Positions 63,781 to 64,000 of a DNA stretch of 64,000 bases are shown one piece after another (position 1 is the stretch's first letter; every line of letters begins with the position of its first letter). Origin of the DNA: Macrosoma leucophasiata (taxonomy: Eukaryota; Arthropoda; Insecta; Lepidoptera; Hedylidae); NCBI GenBank assembly GCA_036365455.1, contig JAWQUS010000027.1:19518501-19582500 (forward strand), given 5' to 3'. The position numbers and the translations under genes are program-made. A model generated the notes under the pieces. The model had not been told where the DNA came from. It was given only the letters and a program-made list of their open reading frames with translations, and ran no database searches.

Positions 63781-64000
63781 TTTAAAATATGATAATAAAA
63801 TGTTCAACTACCACTTCGCACAAATAAAAGAGAGAAATGTTTTAAAACATGAAGTGAAGCCCGTCTATCGCGATACTATCATGAATAATATCCAAATACC
63901 TAACATTCAAACGCAATACGTATGAATATTGGATAACCAGCCACTGCGTCCGCCTTTGCTCAATGTAGGATGGAAAATAGAGATCGTATATACTGTACCA
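63781..64000. other. End of window, no gene seen
   Basis: Unassigned. Confidence 0.4.

Noticed and set aside
1..64000. Viral or retroviral insertions
   Set aside because: No LTR pair, gag/pol/env-like frame or viral replication motif was seen; the reverse-transcriptase fragments are of non-LTR (LINE) type.

Overview
The window looks like intergenic or intronic DNA from a lepidopteran (moth or butterfly) nuclear genome. It is AT-rich, has no operon-like gene packing, and holds no long intact open reading frame. It is packed with repeat types I associate with Lepidoptera: about 30 copies of a roughly 285-bp SINE-like element that runs from ACTGGTGGTAG to an A-tail; tRNA-headed SINEs; a SINE whose head matches 5S rRNA; short Helitrons that begin TCTATACTAATATTAT and end CTAG; and 5'-truncated RTE/Jockey-type LINE tails. 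The order, but not the species, can be suggested. No rRNA gene, functional tRNA gene, CRISPR array or viral gene was recognised.

Layout. 0-5 kb: a degenerate long-period repeat family plus the first SINEs. 5-13 kb: tRNA-SINEs (one split by a LINE), a strong isolated hairpin at 8.9 kb, and a duplicated block at 12.3-13.0 kb whose minus strand reads like part of a cadherin repeat. 13-16 kb: Helitrons and a nearly intact mariner with one in-frame stop and one frameshift. 16.4-17.8 kb: a compound, partly tandem and partly inverted array of a tRNA-bearing 306-bp unit, flanked by a 13-bp direct repeat. 18-30 kb: RTE fragments, MITEs, the 5S-SINE and many SINE-A copies. 30-33 kb: a 1.06-kb TIR element next to a paralogous copy of its own empty site. 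33-43 kb: Helitrons, a piggyBac-type MITE, SINEs. 43-57 kb: SINE-dense, with two local duplications of unknown nature. 57-64 kb: RTE fragments, a Helitron with an internal duplication, a CG-rich TIR element, and a three-unit 326-bp tandem array interrupted by a 101-bp tRNA-SINE insertion with an exact 13-bp target duplication.

How the parts relate. Nothing here forms a pathway. The story is nested mobile-element history, unusually readable because several insertions keep exact target-site duplications or have a paralogous empty site inside the same window (RTE at 24.3 kb against 61.05 kb; TIR element at 30.7 kb against 32.8 kb). The least ordinary items are the multimeric/inverted tRNA-bearing retroposon found at four sites, the possible cadherin-like exon pair, and the 8.9-kb hairpin. 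All family names rest on reading motifs by eye, without database searches.

Naming used below. SINE-A: ACTGGTGGTAG to poly-A element. SINE-B: tRNA head with GGTAGCCTAGTGGTAG. SINE-C: tRNA head with CCGGTTAGTCCAGCGG. SINE-D: tRNA head with CAGTAGCTCAATTGG. SINE-D2: a different tRNA head joined to the SINE-D tail. 5S-SINE: 5S rRNA-like head. Strand for SINEs is the strand on which the A-rich or 3' end lies downstream.
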